DNA of 58,384 nucleotides from Cupriavidus necator (lineage in GTDB: Bacteria > Pseudomonadota > Gammaproteobacteria > Burkholderiales > Burkholderiaceae): assembly GCF_013141915.1 (NCBI RefSeq), contig NZ_SROX01000026.1:1-58384 (forward strand), written 5' to 3'. The translations under genes and the position numbers were made by a program. Under the pieces are notes generated by a model. It had not been told where the DNA came from. It worked only from the letters and a program-made list of their open reading frames with translations, and did not search any database. Positions 23,125-32,001 of this stretch are shown piece by piece. Each line of letters starts with the position of its first letter. Position 1 is the stretch's first letter.

Positions 23125-26100
23125 ATGAACAATTGGTATGAGCCCCTACGGGCAATTGTCAGCCTCGGTTCCCAAGCCGAGAAGATTGCCCACATGGGCG
23201 AGTTGCACGCAGCACGTCAGCGCCACCTCTCGCAGTTCTTCACGCCGGATGCTATCGCTCGGCTGATGTGGGGTGTAGTGGTGGACTGGCGGCCGGAAAG
23301 GAAGGTGTCCGTCCTCGACAATTCCGTCGGTTCCGGTCGCCTGCTGCAGTTTGCAGATCCGGCGCGGCACAGCTTGTTCGGCGTCGATGTGCACGAGCCA
23401 ACGATTGCTGCAGTACAACAGGCCATCGAGAATGCGGGCTTCGACGGCAGCTTCCTGCATGCGGGAATGGAGGAAATCCACCCGCGTAGATTCGATATCG
23501 CCCTCATCAACCCGCCGTTCTCGATTCACCTCGAATCTCCCCATCTTCAGCCCTACGACTGCACGACCTGGGGCCGCTTCGGGCCCGGTACCAGCGCGTT
23601 GAGCCATGAGTATGCGCTGGCTCAGGCACTGGACGCCGCGCAGGTCGTTGTTGCCTTGTTGCCGACCACGTTTGTCGACAAGTTTGCCGACGCATGCCTG
23701 CCACATGGCGAACCATACAGCGGCGCGGCGAGTCGTCTGGTTGGGGTCTTTGACCTGCCGGCAAGCGCGTTTCGCGAGGAAGGCGCAGAAGTGCGCACCT
23801 CCATCGCCGTATTCGGTCGGTATCGTCTGAGGGGCGGCATTCTACGTGGACTGGTCAAGGATCTCGCGACGCCGCTGCCAAGCCTCGAGCTGCAGTGGGA
23901 CGAACGTCGCTATGCTGAACCGAAGCTGGCCCACCAACTGCTGGATGATGATGGGCCCGCTATCACCCGGCCCGTGACTTCGCAGAAACGGGTACGCATC
24001 TCGCACGACGGGCGGCGGATTATCCTTGGCTTCGAGTGCGGATTCACCGAAGCGATGGTGCTCAATCGTGTGCTGGAGCGCCGCATCGTGTCGTTGGAAG
24101 GGCAGCGGCTGCCGAGCGGCTTTCGTTACGAGGGCACGGGCCGGCTGGACTTGGAGACCTACCTGGTTCAGGCGGATCCTGTCGCCGCCTTGGGCAAGCT
24201 GGTGAGCCTCGTGAAGCAGGCCGGCGGCGAGCCCGAGTTCGCTTTGGGCTTTCTGGACCATTTCCGGCGACGGATGCGGCGCAGCCTTCGGCAGGCACTG
24301 CCGTTGCGGCATGCCGTCTGGACAACCGGTGTTGGCTCTGTAGACCAGCTGGTGGCCGTCGCAAACAAGACGCATCTGGTGGACACCACGGTGTGGGGCA
24401 GCCCGGTAATCAAGGCTGGCCAGGCCGTTCAGTTTGCTCGCCAAGCGGATGGCCGGTACGCGTACGAGGTAAGTGGCAAGCGCTACGTTGTCTCGTTGGA
24501 CGAGATCACCAGCCGTTACAGCGTCGAGAAGTCAGCGCAGGCCTGGGAAGTGGTTCACGAAGGTCTGCAGCGCCGCTATCCCATGCAGGCCTCACAGTTG
24601 CGCAAACGCCTGCTGGCCTTGGGGATTCACAAGTGGCTGGACTGGGAATTCCAGCAAGAAGACCTGGTTGAGCTGCTGTTGAAGCCCAACGGTGCGGTCG
24701 CCGCGTGGGAGCAAGGCTGCGGAAAGTCACGGCTTGCCGCGGCGTTGATCCTGCTGTCCGGGGTCCATCATGGTCTGATTGTGGTGGAAGCCAGGCTGGT
24801 ACCCGAGATGCGTGCGGAACTGGCGCAGATCCTACCGGCTTCGGACGTTCATGTGATCCAGGCACCCGAGGATCTGGACAAGCTCGGACGCATCAATCTG
24901 ATCGCCTATGAACGGCTACGCATGCCGGTGCGCCGGGACGCGTCGCTGCGCGTCACCTACGCGCATCGGCTGCGCCGTCGCATCGGGCTATTGGTGGCGG
25001 ATGAGGGGGAGCGGTTGTCGAACCCGAGCAGTGACCAAAGCCGCGCGCTTTGGCAATTGTCCGCCAAGCGCCGTTATGTCCTCACCGGCAGCCCGATCGC
25101 CAACTATCCGCGCGATATCTTTGGACTGATCGCGTTCACGGGGGGCGACGGCACCGCCGCGCAGCCGTATGGCTACCGGCGTGGGTATCTCGAGGCGAAC
25201 TGGCTGGCGTCTGCACAGCATGCTATGCGGGGTATCGACCGCTTTCGGAACGACTTCGTTGTGTTGGAGTGGGTGACCTGGGAATTCGCCGAAAGCCTGC
25301 AGGAGGGGGCAAAGCGTGAGGTCCCGAAGATCGGCAATTTGCCCATGTATCGCCAGATGCTGGCGCCGCATGTCAAGCGCCGCTTGGTCTGCGAGCCCGA
25401 TGTTTCACGGTACATTCGGATCGAGCCACCGGCAGTAGAGGTGGTGGAGACTGACTGGGACCGTGCTCATCTTTCGCTCTACCTGCGTACAGCAGACGAG
25501 TTTTCCGACTGGTACCGGGACGTCCGAAAAGACGGACGCCGGAACAATCTGATTGCCATCCTGGCCAGGATTCGCGCTGTCCACTTCGCCGCCAACTACC
25601 CGCAGCATGGGGTGGACGGCGTCGGAAGGCTCGCGCAACTCACCAGCAAGCAACGTGCCGTGATCAAACGGCTCGAGGCTATTGCCAAGGAAGGCAAGCA
25701 GGCCATCCTGTTTGCCGAGAACCCGGGCGTCATCGATCTCATCTGCGCGCAGCTGAAGGAGAAGGGCGTCGAGGCGGTGCCGTTCCATGGGGGCATTCCG
25801 ATATCCAAACGCGTGGCGGCGAAGGACAAGCGTTTCGTCGCCGGCAATGCCACAGCGCTACTGTGCACCAAGGCATCGGGCCGGGCAGGCTACAACTTGC
25901 CTAATGCTGACTATGTCCTCTTCTATGACCGCTCGTGGACATGGCGCATCGAGTATCAGGCGATGCGACGCGCGCTGCGGTGGAACCGAAAAGGGCAGCT
26001 GAGGGTGGTGTATTTCCATTTGCCGGGGAGCATCGACATCTATCAGGACCAGATGGTCGCGCACAAACGGGACGCCATGGAGGCGGGCCTGGACTGGGCG

Positions 26101-26229
26101 ACGCCGGTACTTGAAGACGAGGCTTTCCTGCACATGGACACGCTGTTAGACCATTTTGTTGACGATCTCGCCCAGCTGCATGGTCGCCAGGCCAGGGATC
26201 AACGTGAGCTGCTTAAGGAGGCGGCATGA
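23125..26229 (+). CDS. DNA adenine methyltransferase - SNF2-type helicase fusion
   Basis: 1034 residues. N-terminus (1..200) is an N6-adenine methyltransferase: SQFFTPDAIARLM, motif I DNSVGSGRLLQF, catalytic motif IV NPPF (about residue 130). A middle region (about 200..500) contains an unassigned, possibly target-recognition, part. From about 520 it is a superfamily-2 SNF2-like motor: EQGCGKSRLAAAL (Walker A), LLVADEGERLSNP (motif II, DEGE), RRYVLTGSPIANYPRDIFGL (motif III), and C-terminal LLCTKASGRAGYNLPNADYVLFYD and YQAMRRALRWNRKGQ (motifs V and VI). It may modify and remodel or guard element DNA, acting as a restriction-like or anti-restriction protein. No nuclease motif is visible. The next gene overlaps its stop (ATGA). 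Confidence 0.85.
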   Translation: MNNWYEPLRAIVSLGSQAEKIAHMGELHAARQRHLSQFFTPDAIARLMWGVVVDWRPERKVSVLDNSVGSGRLLQFADPARHSLFGVDVHEPTIAAVQQAIENAGFDGSFLHAGMEEIHPRRFDIALINPPFSIHLESPHLQPYDCTTWGRFGPGTSALSHEYALAQALDAAQVVVALLPTTFVDKFADACLPHGEPYSGAASRLVGVFDLPASAFREEGAEVRTSIAVFGRYRLRGGILRGLVKDLATPLPSLELQWDERRYAEPKLAHQLLDDDGPAITRPVTSQKRVRISHDGRRIILGFECGFTEAMVLNRVLERRIVSLEGQRLPSGFRYEGTGRLDLETYLVQADPVAALGKLVSLVKQAGGEPEFALGFLDHFRRRMRRSLRQALPLRHAVWTTGVGSVDQLVAVANKTHLVDTTVWGSPVIKAGQAVQFARQADGRYAYEVSGKRYVVSLDEITSRYSVEKSAQAWEVVHEGLQRRYPMQASQLRKRLLALGIHKWLDWEFQQEDLVELLLKPNGAVAAWEQGCGKSRLAAALILLSGVHHGLIVVEARLVPEMRAELAQILPASDVHVIQAPEDLDKLGRINLIAYERLRMPVRRDASLRVTYAHRLRRRIGLLVADEGERLSNPSSDQSRALWQLSAKRRYVLTGSPIANYPRDIFGLIAFTGGDGTAAQPYGYRRGYLEANWLASAQHAMRGIDRFRNDFVVLEWVTWEFAESLQEGAKREVPKIGNLPMYRQMLAPHVKRRLVCEPDVSRYIRIEPPAVEVVETDWDRAHLSLYLRTADEFSDWYRDVRKDGRRNNLIAILARIRAVHFAANYPQHGVDGVGRLAQLTSKQRAVIKRLEAIAKEGKQAILFAENPGVIDLICAQLKEKGVEAVPFHGGIPISKRVAAKDKRFVAGNATALLCTKASGRAGYNLPNADYVLFYDRSWTWRIEYQAMRRALRWNRKGQLRVVYFHLPGSIDIYQDQMVAHKRDAMEAGLDWATPVLEDEAFLHMDTLLDHFVDDLAQLHGRQARDQRELLKEAA

Positions 26230-26471
26230 AGACTGAAGACTGCAAGATTGCGATCGGCGATGGCCTCGCGACGATCAAGCGCCGCGGCACCCGTAGCACC
26301 ACCGTGGCAAGGATCCTCGGTACAGTCGAGGCAGAGGGGATCGAAGTGATCTGCCTGGACCGGTTGGTACATGGAATGTTTGAATCGGAGTTGGACGGCT
26401 GGCAGGTTGCCGGTGCAGTCACTACGCTGCTGTCGCGACCCATTGGGCCCCGCCAGCATGTACGCCAGTGA
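26226..26471 (+). CDS. Hypothetical protein, 81 aa
   Basis: Begins inside the stop of the methyltransferase-helicase gene (ATGA overlap), so it is translationally coupled to it. MKTEDCKIAIGDGLATIKRRGTRSTTVARILGTV..., a small beta-rich protein with a basic N-terminal patch. It may be a partner of the fusion enzyme. No family recognised. Confidence 0.6.
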   Translation: MKTEDCKIAIGDGLATIKRRGTRSTTVARILGTVEAEGIEVICLDRLVHGMFESELDGWQVAGAVTTLLSRPIGPRQHVRQ

Positions 26472-26596
26472 CCGAACGCGTCAGGCCGTAGGGGGATGGG
26501 CTGGGATGTTACTCGCTCCGGCCCTATTTCCCGGTCAAAAGACGTCGGAATTGGCTAGCTTTCTGGCCTCAGCCGATGCGACATAGCCCTTATGAT

Positions 26597-26624
26597 GGTT
26601 TCCGTAGCGCCCGCTACGGAAACC
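26597..26624. repeat. Perfect 13-bp inverted repeat
   Basis: GGTTTCCGTAGCG (26597..26609), CC, CGCTACGGAAACC (26612..26624). Very stable as RNA or cruciform. It lies 17 bp before a terminator hairpin (26641..26669) in a gap of about 290 bp without a gene (26472..26760), and could be a small RNA or a second terminator. Confidence 0.6.
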
Positions 26625-26640
26625 CTCTCGGATGCACTCA

Positions 26641-26669
26641 GCCCTCCAAACGCGGAGGGCATTTTTTTT
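26641..26669 (+). terminator. Intrinsic terminator
   Basis: GCCCTCC (26641..26647), AAACGC, GGAGGGC (26654..26660), then eight T (26662..26669). Ends the 21407..26471 operon. Confidence 0.85.
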
Positions 26670-26760
26670 GCTCGAGCGAGCATTCTCCCGTCGGCGGTAG
26701 AGAGCATCAGCGAGTCGGCGCTTCTCTCTCCCTCCAATTCCGGCGGCGGAGCGTGGGCTA

Positions 26761-26790
26761 TTGATCGATGAGGGCGAATTCGGCTATCCT
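26761..26790 (+). promoter_or_regulatory. Sigma70-type promoter of the PRTRC operon
   Basis: TTGATC (26761..26766), 18 bp, TATCCT (26785..26790); leader stem begins 13 nt downstream. Confidence 0.65.
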
Positions 26791-26803
26791 TTTACTGCTT
26801 TCC

Positions 26804-26956
26804 GCGTCCAAGACGCATCGACCTTCGCCCCATTGGGGCCAGCTACTGCAGTACGGTGGTCTCCCGCTTTGCCGGGCCAGTCCATCCTTCCATCCCACCG
26901 GGAACCTGTTCCCGGTGCGGCAACGGGTTCCCCATTCCGTCTCGGAGAACCCAAAA
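26804..26956 (+). promoter_or_regulatory. Hairpin leader (copy L5) of the PRTRC operon
   Basis: GCGTC-CAA-GACGC (26804..26816) then ATCGACC; GCCCC/GGGGC; CCCG/CGGG; CACCGGGAAC/GTTCCCGGTG; final stem GGGTTC/GAACCC enclosing GGAG just before the ATG at 26957. At 153 nt it is the longest clear copy. The final stem decides the start codon of the ParB gene. Confidence 0.75.
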
Positions 26957-28627
26957 ATGCAAAACCCCACTGTTGTCATTGGCAAGATCCGTCCTGGCCG
27001 TAATCCGCGCAAGTACTTCGATCCTGTCCAGATGGCTGAACTGACCGAATCCATTCGCCTGGATGGTGTCGTCCAGCCGATTCTTATTCGTCCCATCGAG
27101 GGCGATGAGAATGGGCATGAGTACGAACTGGTTGCCGGTGAACGCCGCTATCGCGCCGCACTGGCTGCACATGGTGATGGATACGAGATCCCCATCACAC
27201 TGAAGGTGCTGACCGACGCCGATGCAGACCGTCTGGCGTTGATCGAAAACGTGCAGCGTGCCGATATGGCCCCGTCCGAGGAGGCCGTGGCGGCATCGCG
27301 CATCGTTGGTCTCCTGAACGGCGACCGCGATGAAGCAGCCCGCGTCCTTGGCTGGTCGCGCTCAACGCTCGACAAGCGCCTGGCGCTGATGAATTGCAGC
27401 GATGCGGTTCTGAACGCGCTCAATACCCGTGTCATCCAGCTCGGCCATGCCGAACTGCTGGCCACGCTAGCCAAGGACAAGCAAGACAAGCTCTTGCCGG
27501 TCATCGTCAGCGAGAAGAAGTCGGTGTCGGAGTTGAAGAAGACCATTGAGGCGGCCGCGTGCAGCCTGGAATCGGCCATCTTTGACAAGTCCGACTGCAC
27601 GGCGTGCCCGCACAATTCTTCGTTGCAGACGGAGATGTTCGGCGAGGCGATTGCCACTGGCAACTGCACCAACCGGGCCTGCTACACCGAAAAGACCGAT
27701 CGCAAGCTCGAAGGGATTGCTTACGGGCTCAAGGAAGAGTTCCCGATCGTGCGCATCGTCCGCGCCGGCGACAACCATACCCGCATTCAGCTGAAGGTGG
27801 ATGGTCCAACCGGCGTAGGCGAGGAACAGGCCAAGGCATGCCATGCCTGCCAGAACTTCGGTGCCGCGGTGAGCGGCCTGCCGGATTCCATGGGCAAGGT
27901 GTTCAGCGGCCAATGCTTCGATACGGCGTGCAACCAACAAAAGGTGGCAGCCCGGATCAAGGCTGAACGTGATGCCGCCAAGGCACCTGCCGTGAAGCAG
28001 GGCGGTGGCAAGCCGGCCACGGTAACGAAGGGCGACAAGTCCTCCACGCCCGCCGAGAAGCCTGTCACGGTGATCAGCGAGTCGGAGAAGGTGAAGCAAT
28101 ACCGCACCGAACTCTGGCGCAAGGCGCTGCGCAAGGAGGTCGCGCAGAACGCTGACCAGGCCAATGCCTATTTGCTGGCGATCGCCATGCACGGGCTGTC
28201 GCGCAACATCGGCGGCGACGTGATGGGCAAGTTCTTCGAGAAGCTCACGGAACAGAAGCCGTCATCGACCCTTCAAGGCTGCCTCACGGCTGTCCATGGC
28301 CTGGACGCCGGCCGCCGGCAGCAGCTGACGATCGGCATGACCGTAGCGGCCATCGACGGCATGGACGTGAGCAACCTCCGTGAGCTGTGCCGGTACCACA
28401 AACTCGACTTGCGCAATCACTGGAACCTGCAGAAGTCGCAGGATTTCCTCGAGATGCTGACCAAGTCCGAGATGAAGGTTCTGGCAGACGAGCTCGGTAT
28501 CCGCAAGGTGCTGGGCGATGGTTTTGCCAAGCTGTTCGGCAAGTCGAAGCCGGAAGTCGTTGCTGGCCTCCTGGCCGTCGACGGGTTCGACTACAACGGC
28601 AAGGTCCCCAAGGTCCTTGTCTACTGA
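26957..28627 (+). CDS. PRTRC system ParB-family partition/regulatory protein
   Basis: 556 residues from ATG 26957 (MQNPTVVIGKIRPGRNPRKYF). The ParB/Srx nuclease-like domain (about 8..100) has GRNPRKYFDPVQMAEL and LVAGERRYRAAL; the helix-turn-helix region follows (LIENVQRADMAPSEEA, then VLGWSRSTLDKRLAL). The C-terminal half is special to PRTRC ParB proteins: a Cys-rich central part (DCTACPHNSSL, NCTNRACY, CHACQNF, CFDTACN) that may hold zinc, then a helical tail. It binds DNA and defines the cassette. Preceded by leader L5 and followed by proteins E, C, F, B, A and ThiF. Confidence 0.92.
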   Translation: MQNPTVVIGKIRPGRNPRKYFDPVQMAELTESIRLDGVVQPILIRPIEGDENGHEYELVAGERRYRAALAAHGDGYEIPITLKVLTDADADRLALIENVQRADMAPSEEAVAASRIVGLLNGDRDEAARVLGWSRSTLDKRLALMNCSDAVLNALNTRVIQLGHAELLATLAKDKQDKLLPVIVSEKKSVSELKKTIEAAACSLESAIFDKSDCTACPHNSSLQTEMFGEAIATGNCTNRACYTEKTDRKLEGIAYGLKEEFPIVRIVRAGDNHTRIQLKVDGPTGVGEEQAKACHACQNFGAAVSGLPDSMGKVFSGQCFDTACNQQKVAARIKAERDAAKAPAVKQGGGKPATVTKGDKSSTPAEKPVTVISESEKVKQYRTELWRKALRKEVAQNADQANAYLLAIAMHGLSRNIGGDVMGKFFEKLTEQKPSSTLQGCLTAVHGLDAGRRQQLTIGMTVAAIDGMDVSNLRELCRYHKLDLRNHWNLQKSQDFLEMLTKSEMKVLADELGIRKVLGDGFAKLFGKSKPEVVAGLLAVDGFDYNGKVPKVLVY

Positions 28628-28694
28628 TCCATTCACTCGGGGGGGCGCCACCTGCGCGCCGCCCGTCACTCCATTTCCCCAAAAGGATTCACCT

Positions 28695-29153
28695 ATGTTC
28701 ACTGAACTGGCTGCGCTCGTGCGCGCGAGTGAGAAAGTGGTCGTCACGCTCACCATGCAGGGCGACCTGATGTCTGTCGTTGTTGTGCCCGTTATCAAGA
28801 ATGCGGCAGATGCTGCGCTGACGACGCCGCTGGCGCTGTCGGCCACGCCCGCCGAGCTGGACGAGGGCTTCGCGCAAGCCCTGGCCGGCGTCACCGCTGC
28901 CCGCCAGTCGCTGGCAGAGCAGGCCGAAGCCACCAAGTCCATTCTGGAAGCGGCCAAGTCCTCGCAGTCGAGCAAGGCCACCAAGGCGTTGGCCAAGGCT
29001 GCGGCACCGTCGGATGCATCGGATGCGTCGGATTCGCAGCAGGACAGCGAAGACGAGAGCAACCCGCAAGGCGGAGCTGGCGGCGAGGCCTCGACGAAAG
29101 TCGAGAGCAGCGCTCCGGCTTCGGGCGGTACCGATCTCGCGTCGTTGCTCTGA
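28695..29153 (+). CDS. PRTRC system protein E
   Basis: 152 residues from ATG 28695. N-terminal beta/helix segment (MFTELAALVRASEKVVVTLTMQGDLMSVVVVPVIKNAAD) characteristic of this cassette member by position and form, then an Ala/Lys-rich helical region and a long acidic Ser/Asp/Glu/Gln-rich tail ending DLASLL. The tail is likely disordered and could be a docking site or substrate. No enzymatic motif is seen. It lies between ParB and protein C. Confidence 0.8.
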   Translation: MFTELAALVRASEKVVVTLTMQGDLMSVVVVPVIKNAADAALTTPLALSATPAELDEGFAQALAGVTAARQSLAEQAEATKSILEAAKSSQSSKATKALAKAAAPSDASDASDSQQDSEDESNPQGGAGGEASTKVESSAPASGGTDLASLL

Positions 29154-29164
29154 AGGAGGCTGAC

Positions 29165-29389
29165 ATGGCAATCGAAGTCAAGAAGCTCACGCGCGAGTTT
29201 TCCTACAACGGCATGACGCTGATGGACCCCGGTCCTCAGTTCACCCCGGAGCAGGTCAAGGACGTCTATTCGGCCCAGTATCCGGAACTCACTACCGCCG
29301 CGGTAGATGGCCCGGACCACCAGGGCGATATCGCGCGCTTCACGTTCGTCCGCGCCGCTGGCGCGAAGGGCGCGCATGCGCAAATCTGA
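29165..29389 (+). CDS. PRTRC system protein C (ubiquitin-like)
   Basis: 74 residues, MAIEVKKLTREFSYNGMTLMDPGPQFTPEQVKDVYS..., with a strand-strand-helix-strand order of a beta-grasp fold. Families of this type in E1/E2/JAB-bearing operons are regarded as ubiquitin-like (known comparative-genomics proposal). Residues after the last strand are VRAAGAKGAHAQI, so the chain lacks a terminal Gly-Gly. A JAMM protease (protein A here) might trim it at Gly. Gly-rich end noted, processing not shown. GGAGG ribosome site upstream. Confidence 0.85.
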   Translation: MAIEVKKLTREFSYNGMTLMDPGPQFTPEQVKDVYSAQYPELTTAAVDGPDHQGDIARFTFVRAAGAKGAHAQI

Positions 29390-29438
29390 CCTCATGAAGG
29401 CACTGTCCACTGGACAGTTCGCCGCCATCAAACAGGAG

Positions 29439-29462
29439 CCGCCCGAAAGGGCGGTTTTTTTT
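29439..29462 (+). terminator. Intrinsic terminator within the PRTRC operon
   Basis: CCGCCC-GAAA-GGGCGG (29439..29454) with a GAAA tetraloop and an eight-T run. It lies between proteins C and F and may limit expression of the downstream enzymes relative to C. Confidence 0.75.
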
Positions 29463-29482
29463 CATTCTGAGGAGACCCAACA

Positions 29483-30625
29483 ATGCTGTTCGATCCTCGG
29501 TCGTTTGTTCCTGAGCTCGATGCAGAGCAACAACCCGCATGGACGCCACACCGACGGCATCCCGCTGCCGGATGTCGACCTGCCCATGGTTTTCTGACCC
29601 TGCCAGGGGTCGCGCCTTCCGTGCCGGTTTCGGGGCGCGTGACTTACGCCGACGAGCTGGAAATCACCGACCTGGTGATCGCACAGCTCGAGGCAGGCGT
29701 GCTGCGTGCGAGCGATGTGTCCGACCCCACCGGGGCCGGCGATGCGTTCACCCAAGCGATGTTCGCGTGGTTGAACCCGCGTATCCCGCACTGTCAGCGC
29801 CTGCAGTTTGGCTTTGCGCTGATCGACCAGGCCGCCGCGGCGGACCAGATCATGCAGTTTGGTTGGGAGGACGGGCTGCAGGCGCCGCTCTATCTGGCGA
29901 TCGAGCTGCCCGGTGAAGAAGTGTATGGCATCGGTAGAGCCAGAGCGCAAGCCCTGCGTGCCGCAGACCCATCGCTGCTCTTCACGGCCATGAGCCTGGT
30001 CAATGCCGCATGCTCGAAGTCACTCTTCGTTCGCACGCCCGATGTGTTGCTGGACGAGTTCGCCCGGTGGCACTGGGACTACGACGCCACCCTGGCCGAC
30101 GACGACAGTGCGCGGGAATTTCTGAAGGAGAACTGGGGCGGAGACGACGCGGACATCGAGCGCTATCTGCCCTCCGTCGTGCGGCCGGAACTTGCGCCCG
30201 ATGACACTCTGCCCCGGTATGCCCATGTCCTGCCCGGGTCGTCCCAGCTGCGCGAGCTTTCACCACGCACCTTGCGCGCCATGGCGCGCTCGGAAGATGC
30301 GTGGCTGGCCGAAACTTGCGCGGCGTTGGCCGACCTGCGGTTGACGTTGGCAAGAGCTGGTGACCGATCAGCAGTTGCCGGCGCCCAATGGGCCGAGCCA
30401 GCCTATTCCGCAGCCACGATCGCGTATTGCGAAAGCGACTATGTGTCGGAGGTGCTCGACAACCATTTCGAGTGCGCGAACAACAGTGGCGAAGCCACGA
30501 TGTTCCAGTGCTTTATTCCCATCGCGACGGAACGCAAGGCTATCCGCCAGCAGTTCGAGGACCTGGCCAACATGCTGCGGATCATCGGCGCGCTTGACCG
30601 TGTCTTGACACTCATTTCTTCCTAG
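29483..30625 (+). CDS. PRTRC system protein F
   Basis: 380 residues, mainly helical, with no recognised active site. It holds the expected position between C and B. From about 29526 to 29594 a different frame (plus one) has the more coding-like composition: third-position GC 19 of 23 codons versus 9 of 23 in the annotated frame, and reads ...NNPHGRHTDGIPLPDV. This suggests two compensating frameshifts near residues 15 and 37. The remaining protein is intact. Confidence 0.8.
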   Translation: MLFDPRSFVPELDAEQQPAWTPHRRHPAAGCRPAHGFLTLPGVAPSVPVSGRVTYADELEITDLVIAQLEAGVLRASDVSDPTGAGDAFTQAMFAWLNPRIPHCQRLQFGFALIDQAAAADQIMQFGWEDGLQAPLYLAIELPGEEVYGIGRARAQALRAADPSLLFTAMSLVNAACSKSLFVRTPDVLLDEFARWHWDYDATLADDDSAREFLKENWGGDDADIERYLPSVVRPELAPDDTLPRYAHVLPGSSQLRELSPRTLRAMARSEDAWLAETCAALADLRLTLARAGDRSAVAGAQWAEPAYSAATIAYCESDYVSEVLDNHFECANNSGEATMFQCFIPIATERKAIRQQFEDLANMLRIIGALDRVLTLISS

Positions 30626-30634
30626 GAGGGCCTA

Positions 30635-31357
30635 ATGGCTGAGATCCTGACCGCGACGCGGTCGCATGACGTGGCGCTGCAAGGCGCCATTTTGCTGTAT
30701 GGCCGTTCTGTCGCCGAGTTCTCGTATGCCACCGCGCATCGGATCGAGCCCGACGCAAAGACCGGCCGTCCCGTCATCGGTGCGGGCACGCCGCTCAATC
30801 GCCAGGCACTGATCCAGGCGGTGCGGCAGGTTGCGGAAGCGTCCCTTCCCAAGGGTGAGTTCCTGACGCCCAATGTGCTGTCGATCAGCCCTACCGCGGT
30901 GACGTGGTGGTGCCCGCCAGGCCATCGCCGCGTGTTCTTCAAGTGCAGTGAGTTTGGCGAATGCAGTGCAGTGGTACCGCATCCGGGTCTGGTCTTCCAG
31001 GCAGCCCACACGGGGTTCCGCGTCTTCGCGCTGTCTGGCGAGGACCGGCCGGTACCGGCGTCGGTGCTGCACGAGCCGCCGTACTTCAACACCTGGGACA
31101 ACGGAAAGATCTGCATCGGCAGTGCACACGTGCCCAAGCAGATCGACGTTGCCTCCATTGCCGGATGGGAATCGGGCTTCTTCGACTCTGCCTTCACCCA
31201 CCCCAACCATGGGAACCCGCGCGTCAAATTCGAGCGCGGCCCCTATGCCTTCTGGAAGGACATGCTCGACGGCCGGTTCACCGACTACCCGAAGCAAGTC
31301 CTCATCCCCATGAAACGTACGCTGGCCGATTTGATCGCCGGCAAACTGGATAAATGA
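30635..31357 (+). CDS. PRTRC system protein B (E2-like)
   Basis: 240 residues. The core PYFNTWDNGKICIGSAHVP (Asn152, Cys160) has the arrangement of ubiquitin-conjugating E2 enzymes, where an Asn lies a few residues before the catalytic Cys in a G-x-I-C-hydrophobic context. Comparative studies have proposed that this family is E2-like. If so, it would carry the ubiquitin-like protein C as a thioester. Cys104 and Cys110 (FKCSEFGEC) are also present. The next gene overlaps its stop by four bases (ATGA). Confidence 0.85.
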   Translation: MAEILTATRSHDVALQGAILLYGRSVAEFSYATAHRIEPDAKTGRPVIGAGTPLNRQALIQAVRQVAEASLPKGEFLTPNVLSISPTAVTWWCPPGHRRVFFKCSEFGECSAVVPHPGLVFQAAHTGFRVFALSGEDRPVPASVLHEPPYFNTWDNGKICIGSAHVPKQIDVASIAGWESGFFDSAFTHPNHGNPRVKFERGPYAFWKDMLDGRFTDYPKQVLIPMKRTLADLIAGKLDK

Positions 31358-32001
31358 CCATGCATCCTGCTGATGTCACCCTGCAACAGTCGTTCCCGTC
31401 GGTGATGGTGCCGCGCTTCTCCAAGCTCGAGCCCATGTCCCGGGCCGGCGAGCGGCTTCTCATTGCCGCCAACGGTGTATTTCTTGAAATCGCCCGCCCG
31501 TGGCTGAGGCTGGTGCGCTGCCTCGGGCAGTTCCAGCACCGCACCGCAGTCCCGTACGGCGACGCGCGGGAGGAGACGGACCTGGTCTGTGGGCGTATCC
31601 CGGCCAAGCTGATCGGGGATTTTGCAGCCATGGCTCGCGCGGCTAATCCGAAGGAAACGGGCGCCTGGATCGTGTGGAATGCCGCTACCGCGGCGTTCCG
31701 CCTCGTTCCGGTAGGTATCCTCGAGCACGGCGCTGGCCACCTGAAGTATGAGCGGCCGGAGCTGGGGTCAGAGGATGTGCTTGTCGTCGACTGCCATTCC
31801 CATGGTCATTCGCCGGCGTACTTCTCCGCCACAGACGATGGCGATGACCGGCACGACGTGAAGTTCGCGTTCGTGATCGGCAATTGCGCATCCGCCGTGC
31901 CTTCGATGGCGCTGCGGCTGTGTGCCAAGGGAATCTTCGAGAAGGTGGAAAAGGTGCCGGCGGATTGGTATGCCGCGGCCAGTAGGGAGGCGATCGCATG
32001 A
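31354..32001 (+). CDS. PRTRC system protein A (JAMM/JAB metalloprotease-like)
   Basis: 215 residues with an intact JAMM zinc motif: Glu101, then His148-Ser-His150, seven residues, Ser158, two residues, Asp161 (CHSHGHSPAYFSATDD). JAMM enzymes cleave ubiquitin-like proteins or their precursors. Intact residues suggest it is active and could process protein C or reverse conjugation. ATGA overlaps link it to B upstream and to the ThiF gene downstream. Confidence 0.88.
   Translation: MTMHPADVTLQQSFPSVMVPRFSKLEPMSRAGERLLIAANGVFLEIARPWLRLVRCLGQFQHRTAVPYGDAREETDLVCGRIPAKLIGDFAAMARAANPKETGAWIVWNAATAAFRLVPVGILEHGAGHLKYERPELGSEDVLVVDCHSHGHSPAYFSATDDGDDRHDVKFAFVIGNCASAVPSMALRLCAKGIFEKVEKVPADWYAAASREAIA

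Noticed and set aside
23125..26471. Complete DISARM or BREX system
   Set aside because: Only a methyltransferase-SNF2 fusion is present; the PLD, DUF1998, PglZ or BrxC-type genes are absent from the window.
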